Origin: Sphingorhabdus sp. Alg239-R122
Lineage (GTDB): Bacteria; Pseudomonadota; Alphaproteobacteria; Sphingomonadales; Sphingomonadaceae
Assembly (NCBI RefSeq): GCF_900537065.1
Contig: NZ_UNRC01000005.1
Location: 1-64,000 of the forward strand
Direction: 5' to 3'
Length of the DNA: 64,000 nt
Shown: piece by piece, positions 28,048 to 36,619 of the stretch
Numbering within the stretch: position 1 is the first letter of the stretch
Layout of the letters: each line of letters starts with the position of its first letter
Notes under the pieces: model-generated
What the model was told of the DNA's origin: nothing
The model's input: only the letters and a program-made list of their open reading frames with translations
Database searches by the model: none
Translations under genes and position numbers: made by a program

Positions 28048-28584
28048 ATGACTGTATTTTTGAAATTGATTGCCACGTCTGCACTTGCGATCGTATCCAT
28101 TCAGGCGTGGGCGAATGATAGTTCCAAAAACCTTGCTAAGCCACTTGCCCCGCTGGACCTGCTTTCAGGTTCCTGCTGGCATGGCCAATTCGCCGGACAG
28201 GAAAAAACCGACACGCATTGTTTCATACCCATATACGGTGGTGCGCATATTCTGGACCGGCACCGCGTTGATGGCGGCGAAGGTGAATATGCGGGCAGTA
28301 GTGTCTATTCATGGAACCCGAAAGAAAAGCGGATCGAATATGTCTATTTTGACAGCCATGGTGGTGTCAGCCGTGGCTGGATGAAAAAGACCGAAACGGG
28401 TTTTTCATTTCCGGATGAAACATATCTGGCGGCAAACGGGATGGAACGCATAATCAGTTCAAGGTGGCTTGTATCCGTGGATAAATGGGTTCAGACAGCC
28501 AGAGAGAATGGCCGTATCGTCTGGCAAGTGACCTATGAACGGAAACCCCTATCGGATTATCCTGAACTTTCCATGCAGGAGTGA
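28048..28584 (+). CDS. Secreted protein of unknown function (DUF1579/lipocalin-like)
   Basis: This 178-aa protein starts at an ATG with AGGAGAAA ahead; the frame stays open upstream to 28003. A signal peptide (LKLIATSALAIVSIQAWA) is clear. The mature part reads LDLLSGSCWHGQFAG...DTHCFIPIYGGAHILDRHRV...VYSWNPKEKRIEYVYFDS. Such a pattern of repeated strands recalls small beta-barrel domains. I do not recognise a specific family with certainty. It lies 66 bases after the AraC gene on the same strand. Confidence 0.7.
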   Translation: MTVFLKLIATSALAIVSIQAWANDSSKNLAKPLAPLDLLSGSCWHGQFAGQEKTDTHCFIPIYGGAHILDRHRVDGGEGEYAGSSVYSWNPKEKRIEYVYFDSHGGVSRGWMKKTETGFSFPDETYLAANGMERIISSRWLVSVDKWVQTARENGRIVWQVTYERKPLSDYPELSMQE

Positions 28585-28641
28585 GTTTTCTAGCCAGGTG
28601 TTGCCAGATTTAACTTGTATTTCGTCCTTGTCATCGGGCAC

Positions 28642-29109
28642 ATGGCATCCATGGCTCTTGCATCCACTCTCGGCTTCAGGCGTAAAAAAGCACCCGTTGA
28701 AATCGGCTGGGCGGAGATGGTTGATCTGCCCGAGCTTGGTATATTCGGTATCCCGTCGAAAATTGATACAGGTGCGCGTTCATCAAGCATTTATGGCACG
28801 CATATCCGGGTGATTGAACGTGATGGAACGGAATTTCTGCGCTTTCGCCTACGCACGGCACCCCGGCATTTCCACATGGTTGAGGCGCCGCTGATCGAAC
28901 AGCGCCACGTGACCAGCTCAAATGGCCGCAAAGAACATCGTTATGTCATACGCACGACATTAAAGATCGGCAGGAAGAAGAAGCGCACTGACATAACAAT
29001 CAGCAATCGGCGTAGTATGACCTTTCCGATGCTGGTGGGGCGGCGTGCGCTCAGAAACTCTTTTACTGTGAACGTCGCACGCAAATATGTGTTAGGGCAT
29101 CCTGCGTGA
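28642..29109 (+). CDS. RimK-associated retropepsin-like aspartic/zinc protease (PF05618-like)
   Basis: This 155-aa protein has the motif [13 protein letters not shown] near its N-terminus, with the catalytic-type DTGA of retropepsin-like proteases. [17 protein letters not shown] near its C-terminus is also typical. Proteins of this family (often named ATP-dependent zinc protease, or RimB) are coded next to RimK-type ATP-grasp ligases and are thought to act on the peptide tags those ligases make. The frame is open to a TTG at 28615; ATGs at 28642 and 28651 are the likely starts. It precedes the rimK-like gene by 40 bases. Confidence 0.85.
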   Translation: MASMALASTLGFRRKKAPVEIGWAEMVDLPELGIFGIPSKIDTGARSSSIYGTHIRVIERDGTEFLRFRLRTAPRHFHMVEAPLIEQRHVTSSNGRKEHRYVIRTTLKIGRKKKRTDITISNRRSMTFPMLVGRRALRNSFTVNVARKYVLGHPA

Positions 29110-29149
29110 CCCCGAATGGGATATGCGCCTTGCCTGGATTGGAATACAG

Positions 29150-30055
29150 ATGAAAATTGCGATGCTTGCCCGCAACCCGAACCTCTATTCGCATAGAAGG
29201 CTGGCGGAAGTGGCAGAGGCGCGTGGCCACAACCTTGACATCATCAATACGCTCAGATGTACGATGAATATCACATCGCATCGCCCTACCGTACTGTATA
29301 ATGGCGAAACGCTTAGAGGCTATGACGCCGTTATCCCGCGCATTGGAGCTTCCATCACGCAATATGGACTGGCGGTGTTGCGGCAGTTTGAAATGATGGG
29401 TGTCTGGCCGCTCAATGAAAGTGTGGCGATTGGCCGCAGCCGTGACAAATTGCGGTCGATGCAGATTTTCGCGAAACATGGCCTGGGTCTGCCAGTGACC
29501 GCTTTTGCCCATGATCCGAACCAGACGGACGAAGTGCTTAAAATAGTAGGCGGCGCGCCCGCCGTGGTAAAACTGCTTGAAGGCACACAGGGTATCGGTG
29601 TGGTGTTGGGCGAGACCGAAAAATCTGCAAAATCGGTTATCGAGGCTTTTCGCGGAGCGAACGTCAACATATTGGTGCAGGAGTTTATCAAGGAAGCGGG
29701 CTCCAGCGATATCCGTATTTTCGTTATCGGTGGTAAAGTTGTCGCATCCATGATGCGCACCGGTGCGGAAGGTGACTTCCGGTCCAACCTGCACCGCGGC
29801 GGCACTGCTAAAAGCGTGAAGATAACGCCGGAGGAGCGTTCGACAGCAGTACGTGCGGCCAAAGTGATGGGGTTAAACGTTGCGGGCGTCGATATATTAC
29901 GTGCCAATCATGGCCCGGTCATCATGGAGGTGAACAGCTCACCGGGGCTTGAGGGTATTGAAAGCTCCACCGGCAAGGATGTCGCGCTGAAGATTATTGA
30001 GTTCATGGAAAAAAATGCCAAGCCCGGCAATACTAAGACACGCGGTAAGGGATAA
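29150..30055 (+). CDS. rimK: RimK-family ATP-grasp alpha-L-glutamate ligase
   Basis: This 301-aa ATP-grasp enzyme starts [18 protein letters not shown]. It contains the RimK signature [46 protein letters not shown], the ATP-binding [16 protein letters not shown], and the metal-binding end [16 protein letters not shown]. coli RimK adds glutamates to the C-terminus of ribosomal protein S6 and makes poly-alpha-glutamate. Upstream is the retropepsin-like gene; downstream, convergent, are nnrD and an M14-type hydrolase. The start at 29150 is preferred to an in-frame start at 29123. Confidence 0.92.
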   Translation: MKIAMLARNPNLYSHRRLAEVAEARGHNLDIINTLRCTMNITSHRPTVLYNGETLRGYDAVIPRIGASITQYGLAVLRQFEMMGVWPLNESVAIGRSRDKLRSMQIFAKHGLGLPVTAFAHDPNQTDEVLKIVGGAPAVVKLLEGTQGIGVVLGETEKSAKSVIEAFRGANVNILVQEFIKEAGSSDIRIFVIGGKVVASMMRTGAEGDFRSNLHRGGTAKSVKITPEERSTAVRAAKVMGLNVAGVDILRANHGPVIMEVNSSPGLEGIESSTGKDVALKIIEFMEKNAKPGNTKTRGKG

Positions 30056-30070
30056 AAGGTAAGGGATAAA
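30044..30070 (+). repeat. Tandem 13-14 bp duplication at the 3' end of rimK
   Basis: GGTAAGGGATAAA occurs at 30044-30056 and again at 30058-30070. The first copy holds the last codons and the stop of rimK; the second copy restates the same codons and stop just after it. This looks like a recent slippage duplication. Confidence 0.8.
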
Positions 30071-30081
30071 TCTAGGCCCGC

Positions 30082-30969
30082 CTAGGACCAATCACCAAAT
30101 CCGATTCCGGGAGAGGGGGCTTTGCGCAAAGTGGAAAGCGGCCCGCGAATGACTTCGGGCAGGTCGTCTGCGATCAGGCCTGCACCTGCTATATTGCCCG
30201 CTTTGCCATGTAGCCAGACACCGGCACAGGCTGCTTCATAGGCGGGCATGTCCTGCGCTAGCAGGCCGGTTATAAAGCCGCTGAGGACATCGCCAGACCC
30301 AGCGGTGGCCAGGTCTGGCGGCGCATTACTATTAATGGTTATACGCCCATCTGGTGCCGCAATGACGGTTTCGGGCCCCTTGAGCACAATAACGGCATCC
30401 ATGTGCGATGCTGCGGCAGCAGCGCTTTCGTGAGGGGACATATTCGCGAACTTATCCGCAAATAGCCGCGTAAATTCGCCTGCATGCGGGGTCAGCACGG
30501 CATGACCCTGCGATGTTTTGAGAATGTCTGCCAAGTCATCTGCCGCGCTGGCAAAGCTTGTAAACACATCGGCATCCAGCACCATTGCGCGGCCCTGCGC
30601 AGCTATAGTGCGTACAGCGCCAACTGTATCTTCGCCAACACCGTAAGCCGGGCCGATACACAGCGCATTGATGCGCCTATCGTCCAGCAGCGCTGCCGGT
30701 CCGGCGTCGCTATCAACACGCCGCACCATTAGCGCATCGGGCAGCCGTCCGGCATGTGCCATCAATGCGGAAGCGGGTACCGCGATGGTAACGAGGCCTG
30801 CGCCTATCCGCAACGCCCCGCGCGCGGCCAGACGTGCAGCACCAGTACCTTGCAGGCCGCCTGCAAAAATAACGGCGTAGCCGCGGTTATATTTATGTCC
30901 GTCATCTGCGAGTTTCGGAAAAACATCGCGCCAAAGCTGAGGTGAATTTATGTCGGTTGCCTGCGCCAT
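30082..30969 (-). CDS. nnrD: ADP-dependent NAD(P)H-hydrate dehydratase (stand-alone)
   Basis: This 295-aa ribokinase-fold enzyme repairs damaged NAD(P)H hydrates. Recognisable parts are HKYNRGYAVIFAGG at the N-terminus, VLDADVFTSF, LTPHAGEFTRLF, VLKGPETVIAAPDGR and the nucleotide-binding DLATAGSGDVLSGFITGLLAQ. Only the dehydratase (CARKD) half is present; the epimerase domain NnrE to which it is fused in E. coli is absent. It starts 2 bases after the M14-type gene, so the two form an operon. Its stop lies inside the small palindrome CTAGGCCCGCCTAG. Confidence 0.93.
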   Translation of the reverse strand: MAQATDINSPQLWRDVFPKLADDGHKYNRGYAVIFAGGLQGTGAARLAARGALRIGAGLVTIAVPASALMAHAGRLPDALMVRRVDSDAGPAALLDDRRINALCIGPAYGVGEDTVGAVRTIAAQGRAMVLDADVFTSFASAADDLADILKTSQGHAVLTPHAGEFTRLFADKFANMSPHESAAAAASHMDAVIVLKGPETVIAAPDGRITINSNAPPDLATAGSGDVLSGFITGLLAQDMPAYEAACAGVWLHGKAGNIAGAGLIADDLPEVIRGPLSTLRKAPSPGIGFGDWS

Positions 30970-30971
30970 GG

Positions 30972-32063
30972 CTACAGCACTTCATCCTCGTCCAGCATGA
31001 CATCATCAAGCATTACATCATCCAATATGCTGCCGGTTATGGTGCCGATGCGTTCTTCGACTGTATCAATGCTGCGTACTTCGGCGATGTGGAGCAAGGC
31101 GTCGCCCTGGTTGACAATGGGAAGTTGCCTGTGGCCGATAATAATGCCGTCAATTGGTGCCGTGATGGTGTGCGGATCATCACCCATCGCGTCGCTGACA
31201 ATCGCAACCTTGTCACCTGTATGTACTTTTGTACCGGATATTTTGGATGGCCGGAATATGCCGCCGCGCGGGGCACGCACCCATGTTGAACGGCTGGATC
31301 GGGCAGGGTTGGCCGGAGCGTGGCCAAGCTGCTTATTTGTAATCATCCTTAAATGCCGCATGACGCGCAGTACGCCAGAGACACCGACGCGCACGGACAT
31401 TTCGTCAACGCGCAAGCCTTCACCTGCTTCCAGAAGCAGCATATTGACGCCTTTCTCTTTAGCGATTGCGCGCATCGAGCCGGGGCGAAGAGGTGATTCA
31501 ATGATAGCGGGCGCACCAAAAGCAAGTGCCAGTTCCTGTAAATGCGGGACATCTGGCGCTATGCGGATCTGCGGCAGGTTATACCGGTGCTGCGCAGCGG
31601 AGTGGATATCAATGCCGAGTTCACAACGGGCAATGACTTCAGTGCGGAAGATATAGGCCATTTGCGATGCCAGTGACCCTTTGGCACGGCCCGGAAATGA
31701 CCGGTTCAAATCACGCCGGTCAGGCAGGTATCGGTCATGCGAGATGAAACCAAAGACATTGACAACAGGCGCAAAGATGACTGTTCCCGCCATTTTTGCC
31801 GGTTTGAGCTTGGAAAGCACCCGGCGGATGATTTCGGTGCCGATGATTTCATCGCCATGTACCGCGCCGCTCACGAATATGACAGGGCCATCCTGCCGGC
31901 CATGCAGGATGCGCAGGTCCAGCGTGACGGGCGTACCGGAGGAAAATTTGCTGATGGGCAGGGCAATGTCTGCGCTGCTGCCGGACATGACCTGATGTCC
32001 TGCAATCTCGAAAGGTTGCCGCGAATCAGATGACTGTTTGCTTTGCTTGTCTGTCATGGGCAT
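30972..32063 (-). CDS. Succinylglutamate desuccinylase/aspartoacylase-family zinc hydrolase
   Basis: This 363-aa M14-type carboxypeptidase-like protein has the zinc ligands in GAVHGDEIIGTEI (H and E) and the later His in GIDIHSAAQ, with DLNRSFPG between them and the general-base region LLEAGEG. A C-terminal beta-rich domain follows (from about 270; GGIFRPSKISGTKVHTGDKVA). Family members remove N-acyl groups from amino acids. Genes of this type occur beside RimK ligases, where they may trim glutamate tags. ATG at 32063 (GGAAG ahead) is preferred over GTG at 32075. nnrD follows after 2 bases. The C-terminal residues repeat DDVMLDDVMLDEDE. Confidence 0.85.
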   Translation of the reverse strand: MPMTDKQSKQSSDSRQPFEIAGHQVMSGSSADIALPISKFSSGTPVTLDLRILHGRQDGPVIFVSGAVHGDEIIGTEIIRRVLSKLKPAKMAGTVIFAPVVNVFGFISHDRYLPDRRDLNRSFPGRAKGSLASQMAYIFRTEVIARCELGIDIHSAAQHRYNLPQIRIAPDVPHLQELALAFGAPAIIESPLRPGSMRAIAKEKGVNMLLLEAGEGLRVDEMSVRVGVSGVLRVMRHLRMITNKQLGHAPANPARSSRSTWVRAPRGGIFRPSKISGTKVHTGDKVAIVSDAMGDDPHTITAPIDGIIIGHRQLPIVNQGDALLHIAEVRSIDTVEERIGTITGSILDDVMLDDVMLDEDEVL

Positions 32064-32121
32064 GCAAGCTTCCACATCACAGGCTTAATGGCAATGATTG
32101 GCAGGCTATACCATGTAGCAG

Positions 32122-33576
32122 TTATTCGATGATCACGCGGTACGTGAGGGTGAAGCTGCCTGCTCCACTGCCACGGTCACCTTCAAGAAAGCCCATAGGG
32201 GAAACACGAAAATGCGTTACGTCCGTATCGCTGCCATCACCTGCAGCTACGGGGGTATAGCCATAGCCGGTGCCGTCGGTTGAAAAGGACAGGCTATCAC
32301 TTCCATTGCCCAGGCCTGCATACGAATAAACAAGCCCTGCGCTGCCGATGCCGCCGCCATAACCGACCGGTCCACTGCCACCGCCCGCTATATCATTGAC
32401 AATCAGCGCAACGTTATCCGGCAGGATGTCGGTAACAATCAGGCTATCCTTGTCAGCAGGGGCAGTGCCGCTGTTGGTGACGGTTATATTATATTCGACA
32501 ATGGTTCCGGGAATTGCAAAATCATTACCCAGGCTGTTGATTTGTGTGGCGCTGGACTTGCTCACCGATATGGCGGGACGCAAGTTGGCATGAAAGCTTC
32601 GGGAAAAAGCGACAATGGCTGCGGATTCCGCCTGCCCGGCCGGAACTGAACGTTCATTGTCCTGATCGGTATCTTCCTCGACACGTAGGCCGATTGTGCT
32701 GGCCGACAGGCTGCAATAGCGAAGCCAGCCGCCATCACCATTGTTGCGGGTGCGTTTCTTGGCGACGGCAATGCGGGTGGAACTTGTAATGGGTAAAGCT
32801 GTTGCAAAGCAGCCATCATTCCAGCCGCGCACGCTGTTGCCACTGTTACTCGCGCCCCAGTTGACTGTGATGCCCGCGACGTCGGTGAAGCTGTCGCTGC
32901 TGCCCGAGGGAAAGGCAATCCAGCCCACCTGTTCCGATACGGGTGTGCCAATTGCGGCCTGGCTGCGTTCCAGCGCAACGTCAAAACCGGATGCACTTCC
33001 ATTATTCGTGATTGCCGTAATATGAGGGCGTGAGGATTGGGAAGGGACGTTGCGGGTTTCGCTATTGGCGGTCTGGATCTGTGAAAGCACGGTTGCCGAT
33101 GCACTCAGAGGGGAGGAAAACGTGACATTGGTCCAACTGGCTGACCCGGTGACGCCCGGACCGAGCTGCACGGATGATGTATTGACGAAACCGGCTTCGA
33201 TTTCCGTGCCGCCGGGCAAAATCTGACGGCCAGGTTCAATGGCGATATACTGCACGGTTTGCGCGCCGTGCCGTCCATTGAAATTGTCAGGTTCCAGCAC
33301 TAGCGCGTCGAATCCCGATATGGTTATGTTGGTGATGCGGATCGAGGCGGACTGGTTGCCTCTTTGGTCTGAAATGGCAACGACAACAGGTACCGTGTCG
33401 AAACTGGCCTGGAAACTTACCGGTGTCGGTGCATTATTGCCACCGGTCGTCCTGGTCGTTGTGAAACTACCCGCTTCCAGCCGCCCAGCGTGCGCAGCAG
33501 AAGCCATGCCTAGAAACGACATGCTAAGGAATATTGCAAAAATACTCCTGAAATACAGAACTTTACGCAGCAGCAT
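32122..33576 (-). CDS. Exported H-type lectin-like / DUF11 repeat protein
   Basis: This 484-aa protein has a signal peptide (LYFRSIFAIFLSMSFLGMASAAHA). An N-terminal domain with SFQASFDTVPVVVAISDQRG...SGFDALVLEPDN...VQYIAIEPG looks like an H-type lectin fold. A second, similar beta domain follows (about 150-300; SQQIQ-like FSSPLSASATVLSQIQT...GWIAFPSG). A C-terminal DUF11 module (about 340-484) contains VEYNITVTNSGTAPADKDSLIVTDILPDNV. No sorting signal was seen, so it is probably surface-exposed or secreted with sugar-binding potential. TAAGG stands about 9 bases ahead of the ATG. The AT-poor Gly/Ser-rich linker may be flexible. Confidence 0.75.
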   Translation of the reverse strand: MLLRKVLYFRSIFAIFLSMSFLGMASAAHAGRLEAGSFTTTRTTGGNNAPTPVSFQASFDTVPVVVAISDQRGNQSASIRITNITISGFDALVLEPDNFNGRHGAQTVQYIAIEPGRQILPGGTEIEAGFVNTSSVQLGPGVTGSASWTNVTFSSPLSASATVLSQIQTANSETRNVPSQSSRPHITAITNNGSASGFDVALERSQAAIGTPVSEQVGWIAFPSGSSDSFTDVAGITVNWGASNSGNSVRGWNDGCFATALPITSSTRIAVAKKRTRNNGDGGWLRYCSLSASTIGLRVEEDTDQDNERSVPAGQAESAAIVAFSRSFHANLRPAISVSKSSATQINSLGNDFAIPGTIVEYNITVTNSGTAPADKDSLIVTDILPDNVALIVNDIAGGGSGPVGYGGGIGSAGLVYSYAGLGNGSDSLSFSTDGTGYGYTPVAAGDGSDTDVTHFRVSPMGFLEGDRGSGAGSFTLTYRVIIE

Positions 33577-33903
33577 ATAATAGCCTTATCGCAAATAGTT
33601 TATGATTTCTTTACACCATTTGGTAAACCCTTGTAAAAGCCTAGAGGGTGCTTATCTGGTATTAACGATAGCCTGCGTTGCGAAGGGATTCTCCGCAGTG
33701 CAGCAAAAAACAGCAAAAATGGTAATTCCGCTGTTGACTCTGGCGTGGAATCGACCTAGGCGCTGGCTTCATTTTCGAAAACGGCAGTCACCGACATCGC
33801 AAATCTTGCGCGGCTGGTGGGTTGCCCTTTTTGTGCATGTAGCGTTGAGATGGGCCGGAAACAGGTGTTTCCATATGGTCTCGTGGAGCAGGAGAAAATT
33901 TAA
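33577..33903. promoter_or_regulatory. Leader region of the rpsM-rpsK-rpoA-rplQ cluster
   Basis: About 330 bases between the divergent DUF11 gene and rpsM. TTGACT at 33734-33739 is a possible -35, with only a weak -10 after 17 bases. GGAAACA / TGTTTCC (33857-33872) is a perfect inverted repeat in the leader about 30 bases before rpsM and could be a ribosomal-protein feedback site. No secY or adk gene is present upstream, so the cluster needs its own promoter here. Confidence 0.45.
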
Positions 33904-34272
33904 GTGGCTCGTATTGCTGGGGTAAATATCCCTACAAATAAGCGTGTTATTATCGCGCTGACCTATATTCACGGTATTGGTCGCACCAAAGCGGTCGAAA
34001 TTGCTGACAAGCTGAAAATCGATCATACCCGCCGCGTGCAGGACCTGAGCGATCAGGAAGTGCTGCAGATTCGTGAAACTATTGATGCTGATCATACGGT
34101 AGAGGGCGATCTTCGCCGCGATACCGCGATGAACATCAAGCGCCTTTTGGACCTGGCCTGCTATCGCGGCCTGCGTCACCGTAAAGGCCTGCCAGTTCGC
34201 GGACAGCGCACTCACACCAATGCACGTACCCGCAAGGGTAAGGCGAAACCGATTGCAGGTAAAAAGAAATAA
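33904..34272 (+). CDS. rpsM: 30S ribosomal protein S13
   Basis: This 122-aa protein begins at GTG with AGGAGAAAA ahead. It reads [26 protein letters not shown] and ends in the basic [14 protein letters not shown] tail that reaches the decoding site and the 50S bridge. Full length. It is the first gene of the rpsM-rpsK-rpoA-rplQ cluster; a hairpin follows it before rpsK. Confidence 0.98.
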   Translation: MARIAGVNIPTNKRVIIALTYIHGIGRTKAVEIADKLKIDHTRRVQDLSDQEVLQIRETIDADHTVEGDLRRDTAMNIKRLLDLACYRGLRHRKGLPVRGQRTHTNARTRKGKAKPIAGKKK

Positions 34273-34279
34273 GCCGCTG

Positions 34280-34308
34280 GCCGGAGTTTCTCCGGCGGCA
34301 TGCTTTTT
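34280..34308 (+). promoter_or_regulatory. Hairpin between rpsM and rpsK, possible attenuator
   Basis: GCCGGAG / CTCCGGC (34280-34296) with a 3-base loop, followed after seven bases by five T. It is too loose for a strong terminator but fits partial attenuation or RNA processing inside the operon. Confidence 0.5.
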
Positions 34309-34351
34309 CTTTGGCAATCTTTTCAGATTTAGAATCAGGAATTAAGATAAT

Positions 34352-34741
34352 ATGGCACGCGAACCGCAGCGTATCCGCAAGAAGGAACGCAAAAACATAT
34401 CATCTGGCGTAGCGCACGTTAACGCCAGTTTTAACAATACAATGGTGACAATCACCGACGCGCAGGGCAATGCGATCAGCTGGTCTTCAGCTGGCATGAT
34501 GGGCTTTAAGGGCTCACGTAAATCCACGCCCTATGCTGCGCAGCTGACAGCGGAAGATGCTGGCAAGAAAGCGCAGGAGCACGGTGTACGCACTTTGGAA
34601 GTGGAAGTGAAAGGTCCAGGTTCAGGTCGTGAATCTGCACTGCGCGCTTTGCAGGCTGTTGGTTTTACCATCACCTCAATCCGCGACGTAACATCCATTC
34701 CGCATAATGGTGTCCGTCCTTCAAAACGCCGCCGGGTATAA
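34352..34741 (+). CDS. rpsK: 30S ribosomal protein S11
   Basis: This 129-aa protein has the usual sequence [40 protein letters not shown] and the C-terminal [18 protein letters not shown]. It sits on the 30S platform and contacts 16S rRNA near the E-site. It is 79 bases after rpsM and 115 before rpoA. Confidence 0.98.
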   Translation: MAREPQRIRKKERKNISSGVAHVNASFNNTMVTITDAQGNAISWSSAGMMGFKGSRKSTPYAAQLTAEDAGKKAQEHGVRTLEVEVKGPGSGRESALRALQAVGFTITSIRDVTSIPHNGVRPSKRRRV

Positions 34742-34856
34742 TTACCTGCGGTGTTTGAGCGGGCGGTGCATGCCGCCCAAGTTTCTTTATCAGGCCGGAA
34801 TTTGATGCGAATTCATGCATCTCACAAAATTCCCGCCAAATCATTAGGGGAAGTCC

Positions 34857-35909
34857 ATGACTGTCAATATCAAGAACTGGCAGGAATTGAAAAAGCCAAA
34901 CGGCCTGGAAATGAAGGCTGGCGGCGATCCCAAGCGCAAAGCAACATTTGTGGCCGAACCACTGGAACGTGGATTCGGCCTTACGCTTGGTAATGCCCTG
35001 CGCCGGGTTCTGCTCTCATCCTTGCAGGGTGCTGCGATTACATCGATCAAGATTGAAAATGTGCTGCACGAATTCTCGTCACTCGCTGGCGTGCGCGAAG
35101 ACGTGACGGACATTGTTCTCAACATCAAACAGATTTCCATTTCCATGGAAGGCGAAGGCCCGAAACGCTTGCAGCTTTCTGCAACCGGCCCTGCCGAAGT
35201 GAAAGCGGGTGATATTGCTGTTTCCGGTGATATTGAAATCCTGAACCCGGATCTTGTTATTTGCCACCTTGATGAAGGTGCGACGCTGAATATGGAGCTG
35301 ACTGCAGACACTGGCAAAGGCTATGTTCCCGCTGTCGCTAACCGTCCTGCAGATGCACCAATCGGCCTGATTCCGGTGGATTCGCTCTACTCACCGATCA
35401 ACCAGGTGTCCTATAAGGTAGAAAAAACCCGTGTTGGTCAGGAGCTTGACTTTGACAAGCTGGCACTCACCATCGAAACCGACGGCACCGTGACACCTGA
35501 AGATGCCATTGCATATGCAGCTCGCATTCTTCAGGATCAGCTGCAGCTGTTCGTACACTTTGAGGAATCGCTTGCTGCTGCCAACCAGGCCAGCGCTGCT
35601 GCGCAAAGCCAGGAAGAAAGCGATGCGAATCAGCTCAACCGCTATCTGCTCAAGAAAGTGGACGAACTGGAACTTTCCGTACGCTCTGCCAACTGTCTCA
35701 AGAACGACAACATCATCTATATCGGCGATCTGGTCCAGAAAACCGAAGCAGAGATGCTGCGCACGCCAAACTTTGGCCGCAAGTCACTCAACGAGATCAA
35801 GGAAGTATTGTCCAGCATGGGGCTGCGCCTCGGCATGGATATCCCCGGTTGGCCGCCTGAAAATATTGAAGAAATGGCCAAGAAGCTCGAACAGGAGCTG
35901 TTGGGTTAA
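34857..35909 (+). CDS. rpoA: RNA polymerase alpha subunit
   Basis: This 350-aa alpha subunit has the N-terminal dimerisation domain (about 1-235) with [33 protein letters not shown] Glu/Ser linker follows, and the C-terminal domain (about 265-340) has [23 protein letters not shown] and [23 protein letters not shown], which binds UP elements and activators. AGGGGAAG precedes the ATG. Confidence 0.99.
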   Translation: MTVNIKNWQELKKPNGLEMKAGGDPKRKATFVAEPLERGFGLTLGNALRRVLLSSLQGAAITSIKIENVLHEFSSLAGVREDVTDIVLNIKQISISMEGEGPKRLQLSATGPAEVKAGDIAVSGDIEILNPDLVICHLDEGATLNMELTADTGKGYVPAVANRPADAPIGLIPVDSLYSPINQVSYKVEKTRVGQELDFDKLALTIETDGTVTPEDAIAYAARILQDQLQLFVHFEESLAAANQASAAAQSQEESDANQLNRYLLKKVDELELSVRSANCLKNDNIIYIGDLVQKTEAEMLRTPNFGRKSLNEIKEVLSSMGLRLGMDIPGWPPENIEEMAKKLEQELLG

Positions 35910-35918
35910 TCTGAATAT

Positions 35919-35945
35919 GCCATTCCTGCCTTGGGCGGGGATGGC
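35919..35945 (+). promoter_or_regulatory. Strong hairpin between rpoA and rplQ
   Basis: GCCATTCCTGCC pairs over 12 positions (two G-U) with GGCGGGGATGGC around a 3-base loop. No T run follows. It lies 10 bases past the rpoA stop and could block 3'-to-5' decay or set the rpoA:rplQ ratio. Confidence 0.55.
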
Positions 35946-36029
35946 AAAACAGGGAAATAGGCTGACCCTGAAAACAGCCTGATTTGGACTACCTGATACG
36001 GGTCCCTAACGAACGAAAAAGGAAATACC

Positions 36030-36455
36030 ATGCGTCATAGAATGAAGGGCCGCCGGATGCAGCGGACCAGCTCACACCGTCAGGCACTGCTGAAAAACAT
36101 GTCAGCCAACCTGATCAAGCACGAGCAGATCAAGACAACCTTGCCAAAAGCCAAGGAATTGCGTCCTTATATTGAAAAGCTGGTAACACTGGCAAAAAAA
36201 GGTGGCTTGTCCAACCGCCGTCTGGCGATGTCTCGCCTTATGGATGAGACACAGCTGAAAAAACTGTTTGATGTGATGGCCGAGCGTTATGCTGACCGTA
36301 ATGGCGGTTACACCCGGATCATCAAAGCCGGTTACCGTGCTTCGGACGCTGCACCTATGGCTATCATCGAATTCGTTGACCGCGATGAAGAGGCCAAAGG
36401 TCAGGACAGTGGTCCCGTCCAGAGCTTCGACGAAGAAGAATTTGCCGACGTATAA
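36030..36455 (+). CDS. rplQ: 50S ribosomal protein L17
   Basis: This 141-aa protein starts [24 protein letters not shown], the family N-terminus, and has [25 protein letters not shown] and [27 protein letters not shown]. An acidic tail of about 20 residues extends past the core ([16 protein letters not shown]). A canonical terminator follows 23 bases later. Confidence 0.98.
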   Translation: MRHRMKGRRMQRTSSHRQALLKNMSANLIKHEQIKTTLPKAKELRPYIEKLVTLAKKGGLSNRRLAMSRLMDETQLKKLFDVMAERYADRNGGYTRIIKAGYRASDAAPMAIIEFVDRDEEAKGQDSGPVQSFDEEEFADV

Positions 36456-36477
36456 AGTACATCAGCATTATTTTGTG

Positions 36478-36514
36478 AAAAGGGCAGGATATCTACGGAT
36501 TTCCTGCCCTTTTT
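36478..36514 (+). terminator. Rho-independent terminator of the rpsM-rplQ operon
   Basis: AGGGCAGGA / TCCTGCCCT (36481-36489 and 36502-36510) with a 12-base loop and a T run; the flanking A and T runs extend the stem. The arm GGGCAGG is the same as in the recA terminator at 16242. Confidence 0.9.
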
Positions 36515-36619
36515 CTATCCTGACCTGATATGTCAGGATAACTTGAGGCAAACTTGCCAAAAGCGCATCCCATGCTAGTCTGCATGGCTTTGATACATTA
36601 TTGCTGAAAGGCACAATCC

